A stretch of DNA of 64,000 bases from Anisodus tanguticus. Its lineage: Eukaryota; Streptophyta; Magnoliopsida; Solanales; Solanaceae. Both the position numbers and the translations under genes were made by a program. Below, one piece after another: positions 11,086 to 25,100 of this stretch (its first letter is position 1; each line of letters opens with the position of its first letter). The notes under the pieces are model-generated. The model was given only the letters and a program-made list of their open reading frames with translations, was not told where the DNA came from and searched no databases. The DNA lies in contig CM067549.1 in the NCBI GenBank assembly GCA_034509755.1, positions 44,940,052 to 45,004,051 of the forward strand, read 5' to 3'.

Positions 11086-13945
11086 GCACACTCTTGGATT
11101 AAATTCGCCAGACAAAAATTGGTACATGGACACCGGTGCAACCTCTCAAATGACGTCCGATCAAGGTACTATCTAATCTTATTCCAATTTGAGCAGCAAT
11201 CTTGGCATAATTGTTGGTAATGGTAATTCAATTCCGATTTGTGGTTATGATCATAAAATTTTGTCCCCCCCCCCCTCATCCATCTCTTATCTTGAAAAAT
11301 ACCCTTCATGCCTCTAAATTGATTAAATATTTAGTGTTTGTCCGTAAATTCACAACTGATAATTTTGTTTCTGTTGAATTTTATCCGTTTGGGTTTTCTG
11401 TGAAGGATTTCAAGACGCGGATTCCTCTAATGAGGTGTGATAGTAGGGGAGATCTTTATCCTATCACGTTATGTTCCGGTCTCTCGAGTCAAGCCTTGCC
11501 ATCAACTTTTGCAGCCCTTGCTCCTTCCTTGTGGCATGCTCGTCTAGGTCATCCAGGGGTCGTCTATTTTGTCTTCCTTAGATAAAAATAATTTTATTTC
11601 TTGTAAGGGTACGCGTAGTACTCCAAATTGTCAATCTTGTTCTTTAGGAAAAAATGTTAGATTGCCGTTTGTAGACTCTAATTCTCATATGTTAATGCCA
11701 TTTGATATTATTCATAGCGATTTATGGACATCTCCTGTTCTCAATTCTTTGGATCATCGCTAATATGTTCTATTTCTGGATGATTATTCTAATTTTTATG
11801 GACTTTTCCGATAGGGAAAAAATCTCATGTTTTTTCCACTTTCTTAAAATTTAGAGCTTTCATTAGAACCAATTCGAACGGAAAATAAAAAATATTCAAT
11901 GTGATTATGGAAAAGAATATGATAATGGGGTGTTTCGGGAGTTTTGTGCTAATAATGGGATCAATTTTTATTTTTCTTGTCTTCATACGTCTTCACAAAA
12001 TGGGAAAACCGAACGCAAAATTCGTACCATTAATAACATTGTCCAAACTTTATTGATTCATGCTTCCGTACCCCCTTATTTTTTGCATCATGCTCTACAA
12101 ATGACTACATATCTTCTTAACATTCTTCCTACCAAAGGTTTGACATATTCGTCCCCTCTTCAAATCTTATATAATAAGACTCCTTCGTATTCACATCTTA
12201 GGGTGTTTGGGTGCTTATGTTATCCGTTGTTTTCGTCCACCACTATTAACAAACTTCAGGCCCATTCTACCCCTTGTGTGTTTTTGGGTTATCCGTCTAA
12301 TCATCGTGGTTATAAATGTTTTGATTTATCGTCTACTAAAATCATCATTAGTCGCCATGTTATTTTTTATTAATCCCAATTTCCATTTGCTAAAGTGAGT
12401 AGTCCCGTGCCTAGTTCGTATAATATTTTAGATGACGATGTCTCCTCGTATATTTTCCACTATTTCTCGGACATATCCCGCACTCCAAATCCACCAACGG
12501 GCCCACTGCCTGCTGGTTCTGGGTCCAAAAACTGGGCCGCATCCCCAGCACAGATTTTGCTCCTACTTCTACGTCGTCCACAGTGCCCAGTTCCCGTGTT
12601 GGGCCAGCAGGCCCACTGCCTGTTGTCCAGTCCATCATTGGTCCCGATATTTCCCAAAAACACCCAATTCTCCCCCCGAGTCATAGACCAGTCACTCGTA
12701 GTCAACGAGGTATTTTTAAACCAAAAAGACATTTTAATTTAAATTCTAATGTTCTTAAATCACTCATACCCCTGTAATCCTATGTCTGGTTTAAATGACC
12801 CAAATTGGAAAATTGCTATGACCGACGATTATAATGCTCTTACTGATAATAAGACGTGGGAGTTGGTGCCCCGTCCATCTAGTGTTAATATTTTTCAGTT
12901 TATGTAGATTTTTGCTCATAAAGACAATTTTGACGGTTCTTTTGCGAGGCATAAGACTCGTCTTGTAGGTGATGGTAAGACTCAGCAGGTTGGTGTGGAT
13001 TGCGGTGAGACATTTAGTCCGATGGTCAAGCTGGCTACCATTCACATTATGCTCCGCTTGGCTCTTTCGAAAGCATGGCCCATTCATCAGTTAGATGTGA
13101 AGAATGCTTTCTTACATGGTGATCTCAAGAAGACAGTTTATATGCATCAGCCCTTGGGTTTTAGGGATCCCAAATATCCTCATCATGTCTTTTTATTGAA
13201 GAAGTCCTTGTATGGGCTTAAGCAGTCCCCACGGGCTTGGTACAAGAGGTTTGTAGACTATGTTTCGACTATTGGGTTCTCTCACAGCAGGTCCGATAAT
13301 TCATTGTTCGTATATCGTCGTGGTTCTTCCCTGCTTATATTCTATTATATGTGGATGATATTATCTTGACAACTTCTACTGATGTGTTGTGCAAGTCTAT
13401 CATGACCATGCTCGGTTCTGAGTTTGCTATGAAAGACTTGGGGCCTTTGAGTTATTTTTTGTGGATTGTTGTCACTCGTCATGCAGGTGGGTTATTCTTA
13501 TCACAACGTAAGTATGCAACTGAGATCATTGAGCGAGCTGCTATGTCCTCATGCAAGTCTACTTCCACTCCAGTTGATACTAAACCCAAATTGGGTGTTG
13601 TGGTTGGCTCACCTTACGAGGATCCGACGCGCTGTCGCAGCCTTGCAGGGGCTCTTCAGTATCTAACTTTCACGAGACCAGATATTATGTATGTCGTACA
13701 GCAAGTGTGCTTATTTTTGCATGATCACAGGGTTGAACATATGAATGTGCTCAAACGCATTATTCGGTACATCCAGGGGACACTTGACTATGCCTTACAT
13801 TTATATCCTTTGTCGACGTCTACACTTGTCTCATATACAGATGATGATTGGGGTGACTGTCTAGACACCAGACGTTCTACGTCTGGCTATTGTATGTTTC
13901 TTGATAATAACTTAGTCTCATGGTCTGCAAAGCGTCATGAGATAA
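11086..13945 (+). pseudogene. Copia-A1 pol (protease, integrase, RT, partial RNase H)
   Basis: The protease site reads 'WYMDTGATSQMTSD' near 11120. The gag-pre-integrase motif 'LWHARLGHPG' is at about 11530, integrase landmarks ('SQNGKTERKIRTINN', 'PYFLHHALQMTTYLLN') at 11990-12130, and RT ('QLDVKNAFLHGDL', 'YGLKQSPRAWYKRF') at about 13090-13250. The YVDD box is split by a one-base frameshift near 13345-13355. RNase H 'RRSTSGYCMFL' is followed by loss of homology after 'SWSAKRHE'. Several stops occur between 11760 and 12900. It is dead. Confidence 0.88.
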
Positions 13946-14600
13946 TTTATATCCACGTAAGTGTTTTAAAGGGCCATTCATTTCAAAATTCAACATAGAT
14001 TCGAATGAAAATGTGTCTAGAGATGAAACTATCACTAGACATAATAAAGAAAATTAAATAACAAGTTTTAGCAATTTGAGAAAATTTTATGTATTAGTGT
14101 AATTTTGAGTTTACCTGTACATAAAAATTAAGTAATATATATTTTTAAAATTATGTTGAATGGATTAAATAAGAAGAGAAAGAAAAAATAGAAAACTTGG
14201 AGGATGGATGTACTAACCAAAAAGAAAGGAAAACAAATTCTTGCGGGAAAGATACGTGAAATAATACAAACATGCATGGAAGTTTAACATTGGAGTTAAC
14301 TCCTTTTTACATTGCTCATGAAAATAGTGCGTAAAAGGTAGTCTTCTTACTTTTTATTTTTATGAGGTGCTTTGGTTACTTTTGTCTTTTCTTGGGTCAT
14401 TTAAGTTCCTGACTCCAATTATGATAAATATAGTAATAAGTTTCAACCTTTGCGAAAAGGCACTTAAATCTTCAAAGATTACACATTTTCATTAACTATA
14501 TAAGTTCTACTCATAAGGATCCAACCCTTTCACGAATTAAGGTCCAAACACTATCAAGATTTAGTCTTTTCTCCAAATAACAAGTTTATCATTAAAGGTT
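13946..14600. other. AT-rich junction DNA, nothing recognised
   Basis: Begins where Copia-A1 loses homology. No coding potential, LTR ends or RNA genes seen. Confidence 0.4.
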
Positions 14601-16974
14601 AAATCTTTTAGTTCTACAGTTCAACAGTGCACAAGTATTATCCAGGTTCACAAGTTTTATCACAGTCCTCCAAAGCATTGACAACAGCCTAAACCCCATG
14701 ACCGAGCATCTAGTCTCATCAAGTCTCACTACTCAATCTCACAGCAATTACAAGTTTCAAGTACCAATATTACTCTCTATCAAGCTACAAGATTATATAA
14801 TTCATCAGAAATCACCATCTAGTACACACAACAATACATACATATAAAAAGAATAAGAATGAATGCAATGCAGATGATATGTATGTATGCACTAACCATA
14901 TGTACCCGGTACACACACATTGTTGCAGTAGCTGTCACGTGACACATGGGGGACTCATGAGGTCCATATACCCATCCGATCTCATTGGATACCAGCTCTG
15001 TGGCTGTCATATCATAATCAATTATATTCATGCGATCCCATCAGACCCAGCTCAGTGGTTGTAGTATTATCATCAATCATCACTCTCTTACCATGTACCA
15101 TATCCAGTAATCGGCTTTTCTATAATCTTTCATCAGTATCTCAACAGTTCAATGTTAAATATAATATGTATGAATGATATGGATATGTGTACACCATGCA
15201 AAAGCATAATCAATACAACCAGTATTACCAATTTATTTTCAAGTATTTAGACGAGATGTAGAGTGATGAATGCATGACAAGTCAAATCAATAATAGAATA
15301 TCAAACATGGCTATGAGCCCAAATAATCAGCAACCATATTAAATCTAAGAGGATTTATGTACAACGCTCATGACCCGAAGGCTAAACACATAATCTCCTT
15401 TAGATATATCCAACAAGTTCATTAATTACCCAAGTTAAGTTCACATGTACCCGTACTAGCGTATGTCACCTCACCAGTACGGGATCCCAATACACCATTA
15501 CTCCCATTAATTATTAAACCAACACATAAATATTATATTAAGGTCTAGTAAATCTCAACTTTCCTAATTCAAAGTCGAAGAAATCACACATCAGCTCTCC
15601 TGTTTTGTTGAGCCTCCTCGCGATCCCACTCTGATCAATCATGTTGATTATGTGAAATTACGGGTCTAATGGTACCTATAATGACAAATAAATCTACAAT
15701 CCTCAAGTCGAACATACAAAGGAACCCCGAGCCTTTATTACCCAAATAGTACCATAACATGCTAGATAGTCATAATCTCAAGTTAATTAAACAACAAAGC
15801 CCAAAAGGATCTCCAATTTCATGAATTAATGAAAAACCTCAATTCCAACCCTAGAATTTCTCCAATTTCCAAAAGGGTTTATAATATGTAATTGGTCACA
15901 TAATCATCATCTACTAGGTAAATACAACACTAATTTATAAAATAAGCATCAAAATTCATGAATAACCCCCAATCCTCAATTACAACTCTCTTATTCTCAA
16001 CAACCATTTCTACCTTTTTCCCCATTTAATACACATCCTTAAGATGTAATACACTAGTACTCATAAATGGAGCGGAGAATGATTACCTTAGTAGTGAAAA
16101 TCTCTTGATTGTATCCCTATCTTGCTACCCAGTCTCGAATCTCAATGAGGTATTAATATTGCGGAATGAAATAAATGCTAGGTCTAATCCCACTTAAAAT
16201 CTGTCTAGTGACCCATTCTGGCGGATCTGATTCCATTGGGGCAAACCCGCTCTAGTCGAAACCCTATCCGCTGGGGCAAAAATCATTAATTTCTCGAACC
16301 TCCGATGGGAAAAAGCAACCTCCGTTGAGGCGGACGCACCCGGTGAGGAAATCATTCGCTTCGGCAGATCCCAGATTGATGAGAGATTTCCGCTTTGGAG
16401 AGCCAAACCTCGGTTAAGGCAGGCCCGCCGAGGTGGATGGCGATCGCTGGGGCAAACACCAGCAACTAACAGTAACCCAAAGTCCTCAACCACTTGAAAC
16501 ACTCTCGGGACCTCCCAAACCCAAACCAAATATGCTATCATATCAGAAAACATATTCTAGACCTGTTTGCGCACTCAGATTTCTCGAAAAGGTCTTTGAG
16601 GCTCGGGTTTGACTAAAGTCAACACTTAAGTTTTAATTCCATAATTTTATAAACTAACTCCGAAAATACACCGGGCTGCCCCGGGACCCAAATCAAAGGC
16701 TCGACTAAGTCTTAAACGTCGTTCTAGGGTTAATGGAACTAGAAAATTCACGAACGGAGCACGTTTACCCAAAAATCAATCATGAGTCAAACCTCCATAT
16801 TTTCTTAACTTAGAACTTTCCAAACTTCTCGAAAATAATTTGAAACTCACCCGATTACCTCGGAAACTGTGTCACCCATTCCTGCAAGTCATAAACACCA
16901 AGAATAAGCTACAGGAAGGACATTCTTAAAAAAACAAGTCCAAAAATTTAAAATGACCGAACAGATCATTACAA
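14600..16974. mobile_element. Decayed LTR-like retrotransposon segment
   Basis: Non-coding DNA whose right edge reads 'cagatcattaca', a TG..CA-type LTR end, exactly where Copia-B coding resumes at 16975. The 16190-16460 part has recurring 'ccgctggggcaaa' / 'ccgttgaggcgga' phrases of the sort seen in nightshade gypsy LTRs. The left edge is uncertain and no TSD was found. The 119-residue ORF at 16194-16553 overlaps these phrases and is not thought real. Confidence 0.4.
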
Positions 16975-17643
16975 ATAAAGGCCTTGTATTTTTCTGATAT
17001 ATGATCATAAGAGATACACTGATCAATTGAATATGGAACATTTTGATGAACATTAAAGGACACAAAGTCCTTCATCAATATAGGTGGCTTTGTCCCTCTT
17101 GTAGACTGCCTAGTTGGAATTGTTGCTTGTACATGAACTTGTTGAGTAGGAAGTAGTTGTTAATCTGGTACTGGTTGTTGTGTTGTTACTTGAATAAGAT
17201 CTTGCAAATTGTGAGAATCATCATGATCAATATCTGCAATATGTTCTACTTCTAATTATTGAGTAGTTGTCACAACTTCATTGTCATTGTTTGTAGTTGA
17301 TTGCATATGAATTTAGTTCCATCTTTCATCAGTGTCTTCATTTGGTCCATTATTCATAAACACTGGTGTAGATCTATCAACTTTATTTTTGAAAGGGAAA
17401 CACTTCTTCTTGAAATATGACATCCCTATTCACAAAAAATGATTTGTCAAATATATCATACAATATATAACTTTTTTGCAGTTCAGAATATCCCATATGT
17501 ATTAACATTCTAGACTTTGACATAAATTTACCATGTTGATTAACATCCTTAACAAAACACAAGCAACCTAGAACTTTCAAATGATTAAGAGATGGTGTCA
17601 TGTGATACATTTTTTCATAAGGTGATTTACTATGTAACACTTG
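16975..17643 (-). pseudogene. Copia-B integrase C-terminal part
   Basis: On the minus strand the text runs from 'LHSKSPYEKMYHMTPSLNHL' and 'LGCLCFVKD' through 'NRDVIFQEEVFPF', the usual end of the copia integrase region. A degenerate linker follows, ending 'SEKYKAF' at 16975. The upstream half of the same domain lies beyond the solo LTR, at 19527 and higher. Stops occur in the linker. Confidence 0.8.
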
Positions 17644-19526
17644 TGTCACGACCAAAACCGGAGGGCCGCGACGGGCACCCGGCCCCCACCCGCTGGGTAC
17701 CGCCATTTTTACAACCAACACCCAATGATAATTAATTACAGACTAAGCCAAAAAATATTATAGAAATTTTTAACTAGAAATCCATTTTTCATATATACAT
17801 ACCCATACCAAGGCCGACAAGGCCACACATGACAACTAACCACAGGACACTTATTTACAAGCCTCTAAAGAAGACATGACATCACACAGACGGGACATGA
17901 CCCCGCCATACCCATATGCGTATGCAAAAATACTGTACCACGACTAGACTGCAACTCTGAAATAAATAGAGTGCTCCAATATCAGCTGAACCAGCCATCT
18001 ACTAGCGTGAACCGTCACCTTCCTTAACTGAACCTGCGGGCATGAAACGTAGTGTCCCCTGACAAAAGGGACGTCAGTACGACTGATGTACTCAGTATGT
18101 CAGGCATGAATAATAGTATAACATGATATAACAACAACTGAAACAGAAATAACTGACCAGCATTAAATGCCTCTGAGGGCCCTAATACATATGCCTAAAT
18201 GTGATGCACAATGCAGTTTCCATATACATCAGCCTCACCGGGTATCTTCCTTACCATAACAGCCTCTGTGGGCATCATTTCATGTCGTCCTCTGTGGGCA
18301 TAATATCATGAATTGATTAATGAATGTATGCATAATGCATAATGCAAATGCGGTATACTAATGTCCACACAGGAATCCTCCCATAACCGCCTCTGTGGGC
18401 ATCAGGTTATATCGCCACACAAGGGCATCAGGTTATATCGCCACACAAGGGCATCACATCATATTGGCCTCTTCGGGCTCTTTCATGATAGTCTGTACCA
18501 GCTGCAGGTGGTGTGCGTATATAACGTCTTTCCCTCTTTTCCCATATCCCCTACATTTATATATATAATATTTATCATATAGTAATGTGCATGACACAAG
18601 TGGTCCAGGGTAATATATGAATGCAATGCAAATGAATATGCATGAATGACAATAAAATACCCCGAGTAACATAATATTCGTGCACCTCTGGCTAACCCTG
18701 TGAATATCAACACATCTTCCGTATGCCTCAATAAGGACTTAGAAATATATTTAGACATACTTTCAGCATAGGAATCAATAACATGAATATTCTTAACTAC
18801 TAGGAGTAGAATAAATTATGAAGCAATATCACGGTTATATTTTGTTACATGGAACATGATAAAAGGAAGAAATAATTTGTCTTAACATACCTCAATACGT
18901 GGAGCAAACCTCAACCAAAATAGGAATTTTAGTCGATCATAACACTGGATTTCCAAGAAAGGAAATGGACGATTTGCTTTTTAAAAAAAAATAAAGGATG
19001 TGCTTCTTTGGTTTTACATCCACGAATTGCAGGCTAACTTTGAAATATAACAAGTTGAAGAAAGTTGCGAAAGGCTTCCAAAGCCTTAAAATATATGTCC
19101 CTCACGTGAAGAGGCAATGATGGATAATCATTATGTCTCCAATAAGCCAAAACTTTGGCGGTGGGGAGCCCCAATTCGGTGCCACATTGCCCTCACATGC
19201 ATGGTGCCTCCGTAAAATTTATCAATCACACACATAATTAATTCTAGATCTCACTTCATTTAAATTCTAAAAACTCATAAGACATTCGTATACTCAATGT
19301 CATAATTTCCTAATATGACACTAGTCCATAACCTCTTCATGCACATACCAAATTTATTCCCGATCCCCGTCGTCACACTTGTTGTGTCCAAAATTATTTC
19401 GGGGTCTAATTCTTTTATATACTAATCTCATTATTAGCATACATAAATAACATAAATTCCAAAGCTCGGGTCTTCTTGCACACGCCTAGCAATTTAAACC
19501 GTAACCTGAAAATACGGGATGTTACA
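17644..19526. mobile_element. Solo LTR, 1883 bp, TSD ACTTG
   Basis: Starts TGTCACGACC and ends GGGATGTTACA. It is flanked by the perfect 5-bp duplication ACTTG at 17639-17643 and 19527-19531, and sits inside Copia-B integrase. No internal domain remains, so it is a solo LTR left by LTR-LTR recombination. It contains a 'gtgcgtatataac' TATA-like site near 18513 and a directly repeated 'atcaggttatatcgccacac' motif (about 18399 and 18427). The same family appears at 62716-64000. A gypsy-type LTR is likely from length and ends, but no coding region confirms it. Confidence 0.92.
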
Positions 19527-21008
19527 ACTTGAGTAGGCCATCTGTTGATGAGATAAACTGCAGCTAGCACACAGTGACCCCAAAACCTTTTAGGTATATT
19601 TGCTTGAAGCCTTATGGCCCTTGTAACTTCCAAGATATGTCTATGTTTCCTTTCAACAACACCATTTTATTGAGGGGTATACACACATGTTGTTTGATGT
19701 ATCATGCCAAACGTTTAAATAGAGTACTACATAGATTATTAATAAATTCAGTTCCATTGTCAGTCCTTATTATCTTAACAAGTCTGTCAAATTGGTTTCG
19801 TACTTACAAGAAAAAATGATGTAAAACCATATACACATCAGTTTTTTGCTTAAGTAAAAACACCCAAGTCAATCTTGAATGATCATCAACTATTGTAAGA
19901 AAGTATTTATTTCCATCATAGGTGGGGTCCTATATGAACCCCACAGATCTACATGAATGAGCTCAAAATACTATAAGGTCTTTATACTTCTAGTTACAAA
20001 AGGTATTCTAGTCTGTTTAGCACAAGGACATATTGTGCATTTAGTGACTTGAGTTTTTGTCTTGTATACCACTAGGAAGAATCTTCTTAAGAATAGATAC
20101 AGAAGAATGGCCAAGTCTTTTATGCGACAAAACATCATTTAGTATTATAGACTGTTGTGATGATTGAGGATGTTGAACTGCAACACATATATTTTCCCCG
20201 TCTTTTGTCAGCTTGTCCAGAAGTAGATATAACCCATTGATCTTTTTACCAATCTCCTTCACTCTCACAGTGAAGAGATCTTGAAAAATACAAAAGTCAG
20301 AGAAAAAGATGTAAAACAGTTTAATTTTCTAGTTATTTTGAGACAGAAATCAAGTTATATTTGAATTGAGGTACATGAAAAACAATTAAAATTGTGCTTC
20401 TAGTAGAAACGTCACTTGACCTTGTGTGTGTGACCATAAATACATCTCCATTAGGAAGGTGTACCTTCTTTGGATTAGAAGTTTGCACTACTGTTTCTTT
20501 CTTAAGTAGATTAATATCTGCAATCATGTGGTTAATGGCACCAGTGTCCACTATCCACTCAGGACTGTTAGGTGCAAGCAGTTTTAAGTGTGTGTTGTTA
20601 GTGTCACTTGTCCCTTCAATACCAGCCATGTTAGCCGAGTAGTTTGAGGCAGAAGCGACTGATTTTTGATTCAGCACTTTTTGAATTTGAACATACTGCT
20701 CATTGGTGTAGGGAACATCAGCCTTGAACTGTATGTTTGTGCCAAGTGATTCCATTGAATTGATTGAACTGACTGTGTCCCATTTCTGCACCATTTGAAT
20801 TGCTTGACATATTTTTACTAGAACCATTTGCAGGATTGTACACATTTGTATTGTGGCCATAGTTGAACTCTCTCATGTTTCTTTCTGTGATCTGACTATA
20901 ATCTACACTTTTATCAGCAGGCACATGATAAGTTGTACCATTCCCGTCAATCTTCTTATTTTTGAATTTAGTATCGGCTAGATATCCTACTATCTTGTAA
21001 CAAGATTC
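19527..21008 (-). pseudogene. Copia-B protease and integrase N-terminal part
   Basis: Right to left: end of the CCHC knuckle ('ESCYKIVGY', near 20990), a Ser/Asn-rich linker, protease with 'EWIVDTGAINHM' (near 20550), 'QFKYNLISVSK', gag-pre-integrase with 'HKRLGHSSVSIL' (near 20110), then a degraded integrase core up to 'FWGHCVLAAVYLINRWPTQ' at the solo-LTR junction. Frameshifts and stops split it into pieces of 70-175 residues. The knuckle's first half lies beyond Copia-C at 27460. Confidence 0.85.
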
Positions 21009-22162
21009 TGTTGGGAGTTTTTGCTCTATGATACTTTATAAAGCAGTACGGGAATTTTATTACTATTACAAGTATTCGAAAGGATAAACAAAGATTCAAT
21101 AATTCAGGTAGAAATCTGAAAATTACAATAGGACCACAAAACTGAAATTACAATTTTGTTGAAGACGGAAAAATAGAAACTGTTTTTGCTGAGTCGAGTG
21201 TGGCACTCTGTCCTTAAGACAATATTGCCCCGTATGTATCCTTTATACGTCCTGGACAATTTGTCTCCCAAGATAAAACAGCAATGGAACACTTGAGCAA
21301 AGGAAACTCAAATGCTACCGTGAAGAATATTGAGTAACGAAATGATGCTTGGAAGTTGTAGGAAGAAAACTGTTTTGGTTGTGTATTTTCGTGTATTGTA
21401 TGAACTGTTCTTAGTAGTCATATCTCTTCCACAACAATGGTGTAAGGGGGTGTTTATATAGGTGAGGGAGGGGACTGAAAAACTGCCTCCATAATAACCA
21501 AATAATGGCCATTATGGAGGTAGTAAAGTCACCAACATAAATGGTGAAAGACCAACGGATTTGGCCATTATAGGAGGAGTAATTCAGCCAAAATAAATGG
21601 CTGAATTGAGTGCTTGGCGTTTCGCTTTGATCGTCCAAATTCGACGTTCGGAAACTTCAGGGGCCAAACTGTACATCTGAAAGAATTCTGGTCCGAAACT
21701 GTACTTCTGGCAAAGTTCTCTGGCCCAAAAAGATAATATCAGAAGACCCACAGCCCGTGGCCCGTGAACTCGGAACCGGACCGGACGGGCGGCGCGCGTG
21801 TGGTCTTTCCTCGAACCGAAGCACATCTAGGTCCTCCCTCCTTTAAACACATGGGATACCCCTTGGGGTCCCAAACCCCAAACCAATTTCGAGTCTTATA
21901 TACACAACAATTCTTTCTTCCTCTACCGATGAGGGAGAATTGAACACAATACCACACTTTCCATGCTTCAAACACCTTACTTCGTGAACCAATATCTCTT
22001 TCATTTCTCAATGAAATTTGACGATTCTTGGCCCTACGGTTATCTACGTACTTAGTAGATCATGCATGTGTGAAGAACCGAATTCTCCAATATGCGTAAC
22101 ACTAGTGTTTAAGCCGTTAAAGTTGGTCGGTCGCAACTCCCGCCAAAGGCTAATTTCCAACA
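21009..22162 (-). mobile_element. Copia-C 3' LTR (1154 bp)
   Basis: Plus strand TGTTGGGAG...TTTCCAACA. Pairs with 26274-27459. It lacks about 30 bp present in the other LTR near 26965-27000, where the other copy repeats a 'tgtac.tctgga' phrase. Confidence 0.92.
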
Positions 22163-25100
22163 ATCCCCTCTTGAAAGAGATTTTGGCGCACTCACATGGT
22201 GTCTTTTCATTTCCAAAGAATATTTCAATGGACCGATGTTGCATAAGGAGAGGTAGCCTCAGCTTTGAACCTTCCATAGTTGAATACTATAGGACTTACT
22301 TACTGCGCGGTGAACGTGATGTCTTGAACCGTCAGTATTTAGTGTAAGCCAAGTCAATGGTACCAACACAACAAATTCCCTTACTCTCTTCTTCGTAATG
22401 TTTTGTCCGTTTTGGCCAGGACAACGTCTTGGATTCTTAAGTGCGTTCATTTGAGGCGGCCCGTCCTCGCACTTAAATAGGTGGTCTCCTACAAGGTATC
22501 CTGTTATACCCCACTTCACAAGTCTTAGGAACCATTAAAAGTTTCCCAAAGACCTAACCTCAACTGTTGAGGAGCATTACAGGTTTTGAAAACTTAACCT
22601 TTACACACACTGCAGATAGCACTTAACGTCTATCGCGGGAACGACTTTGGATTTGGTGTTTCTTTTCAGAAATCACTATCCGAAGTGCTCATGCTTCCAC
22701 TGAAGCGATCAACCGAACCTTTACAACTTAGTTTTCCCATTGAACCAAATTACCGGGATCTCCAGCTAGTAAGGTTGGGTTGCCACCGTATTGGTCCGTA
22801 TATTTTGGGTTTTAAGCCCATTCCCCTAGACAGCAGTAACACTTGATCTCCGGGTAGTCCCTTAGTTAGTAAACAAGGAAGTGACACCCGTGATGATCAA
22901 CTCGCCATACGGTCTTATGTCTCCAACAGATCCCGACAGATATGTCCAGACGCCGTCATCCGTGTCCTTCCCGAAGCCGACCGGCTAGCCACAAAGTGTA
23001 GAACCGCTGCGAAGGCACGGGTTTCTCCCAATAAGGGATGTCCTCTAATGAGTCGTGAAGTTACTCAACTTCTTTCATGCTTTGTATAAAGCGATAAACT
23101 CCGATACCATCATGAATCGGTCGATGCAAGTTTGCTTAGAGGATTTTCCAAGACCCACCATACACATTTACTTGTGACTTTGGTGTTCTTCGGATCCGAT
23201 GTCCGCTTGCATCACCGTGTTCTCCTAGAACCGCTGGACATCCGAATACTATAATCCGTAGATAAGTGAATAATTCGATATCGTCATATCCGACTTAACG
23301 CCTTCTATTGATCATGTATTAATATCATCGCGTGAACCTTAGTTCAACCGATCTGTTTGTTGGACGATACCGTGTCGGTTGTAGTGTGTACAATACATTG
23401 AACTACACGTGACCCGAGCATATCGCTCCTTGTCTATGGGTACACCATGATTCCAATCGCTTCTATGATTCATATCCATTGGTGGCTTTAACGAGACCGT
23501 CAACTATCGACCATCCGTTAGATGTCTTAGAAATCCAATTCCTAAGATGTCATATGTGATACCCATATCTTTCATATCGAGACTTTGTTTCAATATGATT
23601 TTCACTCTCAGACCGTTGGTTTTCCAACTGTTGACTTTCTAACTTCGAGTCAATGTTTCGTGATCGATTCATTGTTTCTATTTTATCCGAGACTTTCAGA
23701 CCAAAATGTTAACATTTCGGGGACCAAAATGAAAGTTCGGAAGAAGCCCAACAGTTCAACAAACCAATTCTGATCCTCTTCTTCCAATTCTCCGGTTGGG
23801 AAGGCTGTTTCAACACCCATGTCATGTAAGACTACAATGGCCCTGGACGTGAAGCAACTCACAAGGGAGCACTTCTTACAACCCAAAGGTTCTTTTTCCG
23901 GAGGAAGATTAACCATTACACAAGTATGGTTCTATATATGGAATCTATTTCTCTCTTTAGCTTCTTTCCAAAGCAGCGCTTTTGGAGATAATAATTATTT
24001 GTTAATTGTCCATGGTTCGTTCTCAACCATACAAGCTAGAAGGTATGGAACAAGTCTTTGTCCCCTCTTTGCTCCTTCTTGGTTCAACATCTAGAATCCC
24101 TGAGTTCTGCAGATCTGGAATATTAAGTTCCGGATATCCAGCAACTTTCGAGTCCTGTAGATACGGAACGTCTAGTTCCGGATAGTCAGGCCCTCGCGGG
24201 TTCTTGTTAACCTTGAGCAATTACTCCTTTTTCCTTTTCAAGGAAAGTTATCTTATAAGAATTCAGCATTCTTTGACGCCAAGAGGCGATAAGTACTACT
24301 GTTATTTACAGATCCAGTGGATATGCAATCTACAGTCTTAGGTCGAACTTGACCTGTTTCGGTAGTCCAACTTCTACCAAGCCACCCCACATCACAACTT
24401 TTGTATGTGAGATCCTTTCCATGTCTCACACGGAGAGTTATCCTTATCCTTATACGAGTTCTGTTGAGAATCGCATTAGTGGTAAGGATCGCCTTGCCCC
24501 ACATAATTTTGGGCGTACGGGTTTGCGCTTGGCTAACACCGTTAGACTGAGGTGAGAAATGAACAGTCGTTTAATGAACGATGCTTCACATTCTCCCCCT
24601 CTATCACTACGAATTTCTCAATCCGTAGGCTTAGTTGATTTTCAACTTCTGCTTTGTAGCGCTTATCCGCTTCAACAACTTCATCTTTGCTTTTCAATAA
24701 ACAAAGGATTCCATACATTGTACCATCATCAATGAAGATCACAACGTACTTGTCTCCCCCCTCTATTTTGTATGAACTTTAAATCACCCAAGTAGGTGTG
24801 ACTAAGTTCTAGAGGAGCGGTGCTTCTTTCGCTATTCCCTTGACGGAATTTGGAAAGGTGATTTTGCCTCTTCATCTACCTCACATTTATTTTGAGGGTT
24901 TATGTCGACAGAAGGCAACAATCTCAATATCGTTAGCTTTTGAATGACTTGCTATTTAACGTGTCTTAATCTATGATGGCATAGATGCACGGATTACAAA
25001 TATATCACTCATTTGGCTACAGACATATTGTACCATTCTTAGTTATTACAGACCTGTTGGACTAGTCTTAAACCAGCTTGACCAACAGCGTCCCTTAACC

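Larger units (their letters stand above)
9590..13945 (+). mobile_element. Copia-A1, Ale/Retrofit-like copia element lacking its 3' end
   Basis: Order on the plus strand: 5' LTR (9590-9848), primer-binding site, gag, protease, integrase, RT and part of RNase H. It breaks off inside RNase H at about 13945, and no 3' LTR follows. A relative in opposite orientation (58513-62711) keeps the 3' LTR and allowed both LTR ends to be placed. Stops and frameshifts make it non-autonomous. Lineage call from RT/RNase H wording. Confidence 0.85.

Noticed and set aside
10558..11141. Gly/Pro-rich ORFs on both strands
   Set aside because: They are other-frame shadows of the low-complexity Copia-A1 gag linker.
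16194..16553. 119-codon minus-strand ORF
   Set aside because: It overlaps non-coding LTR-like sequence with repeated 'ccgctggggc' phrases, has no recognisable domain, and lacks a promoter or splice context.
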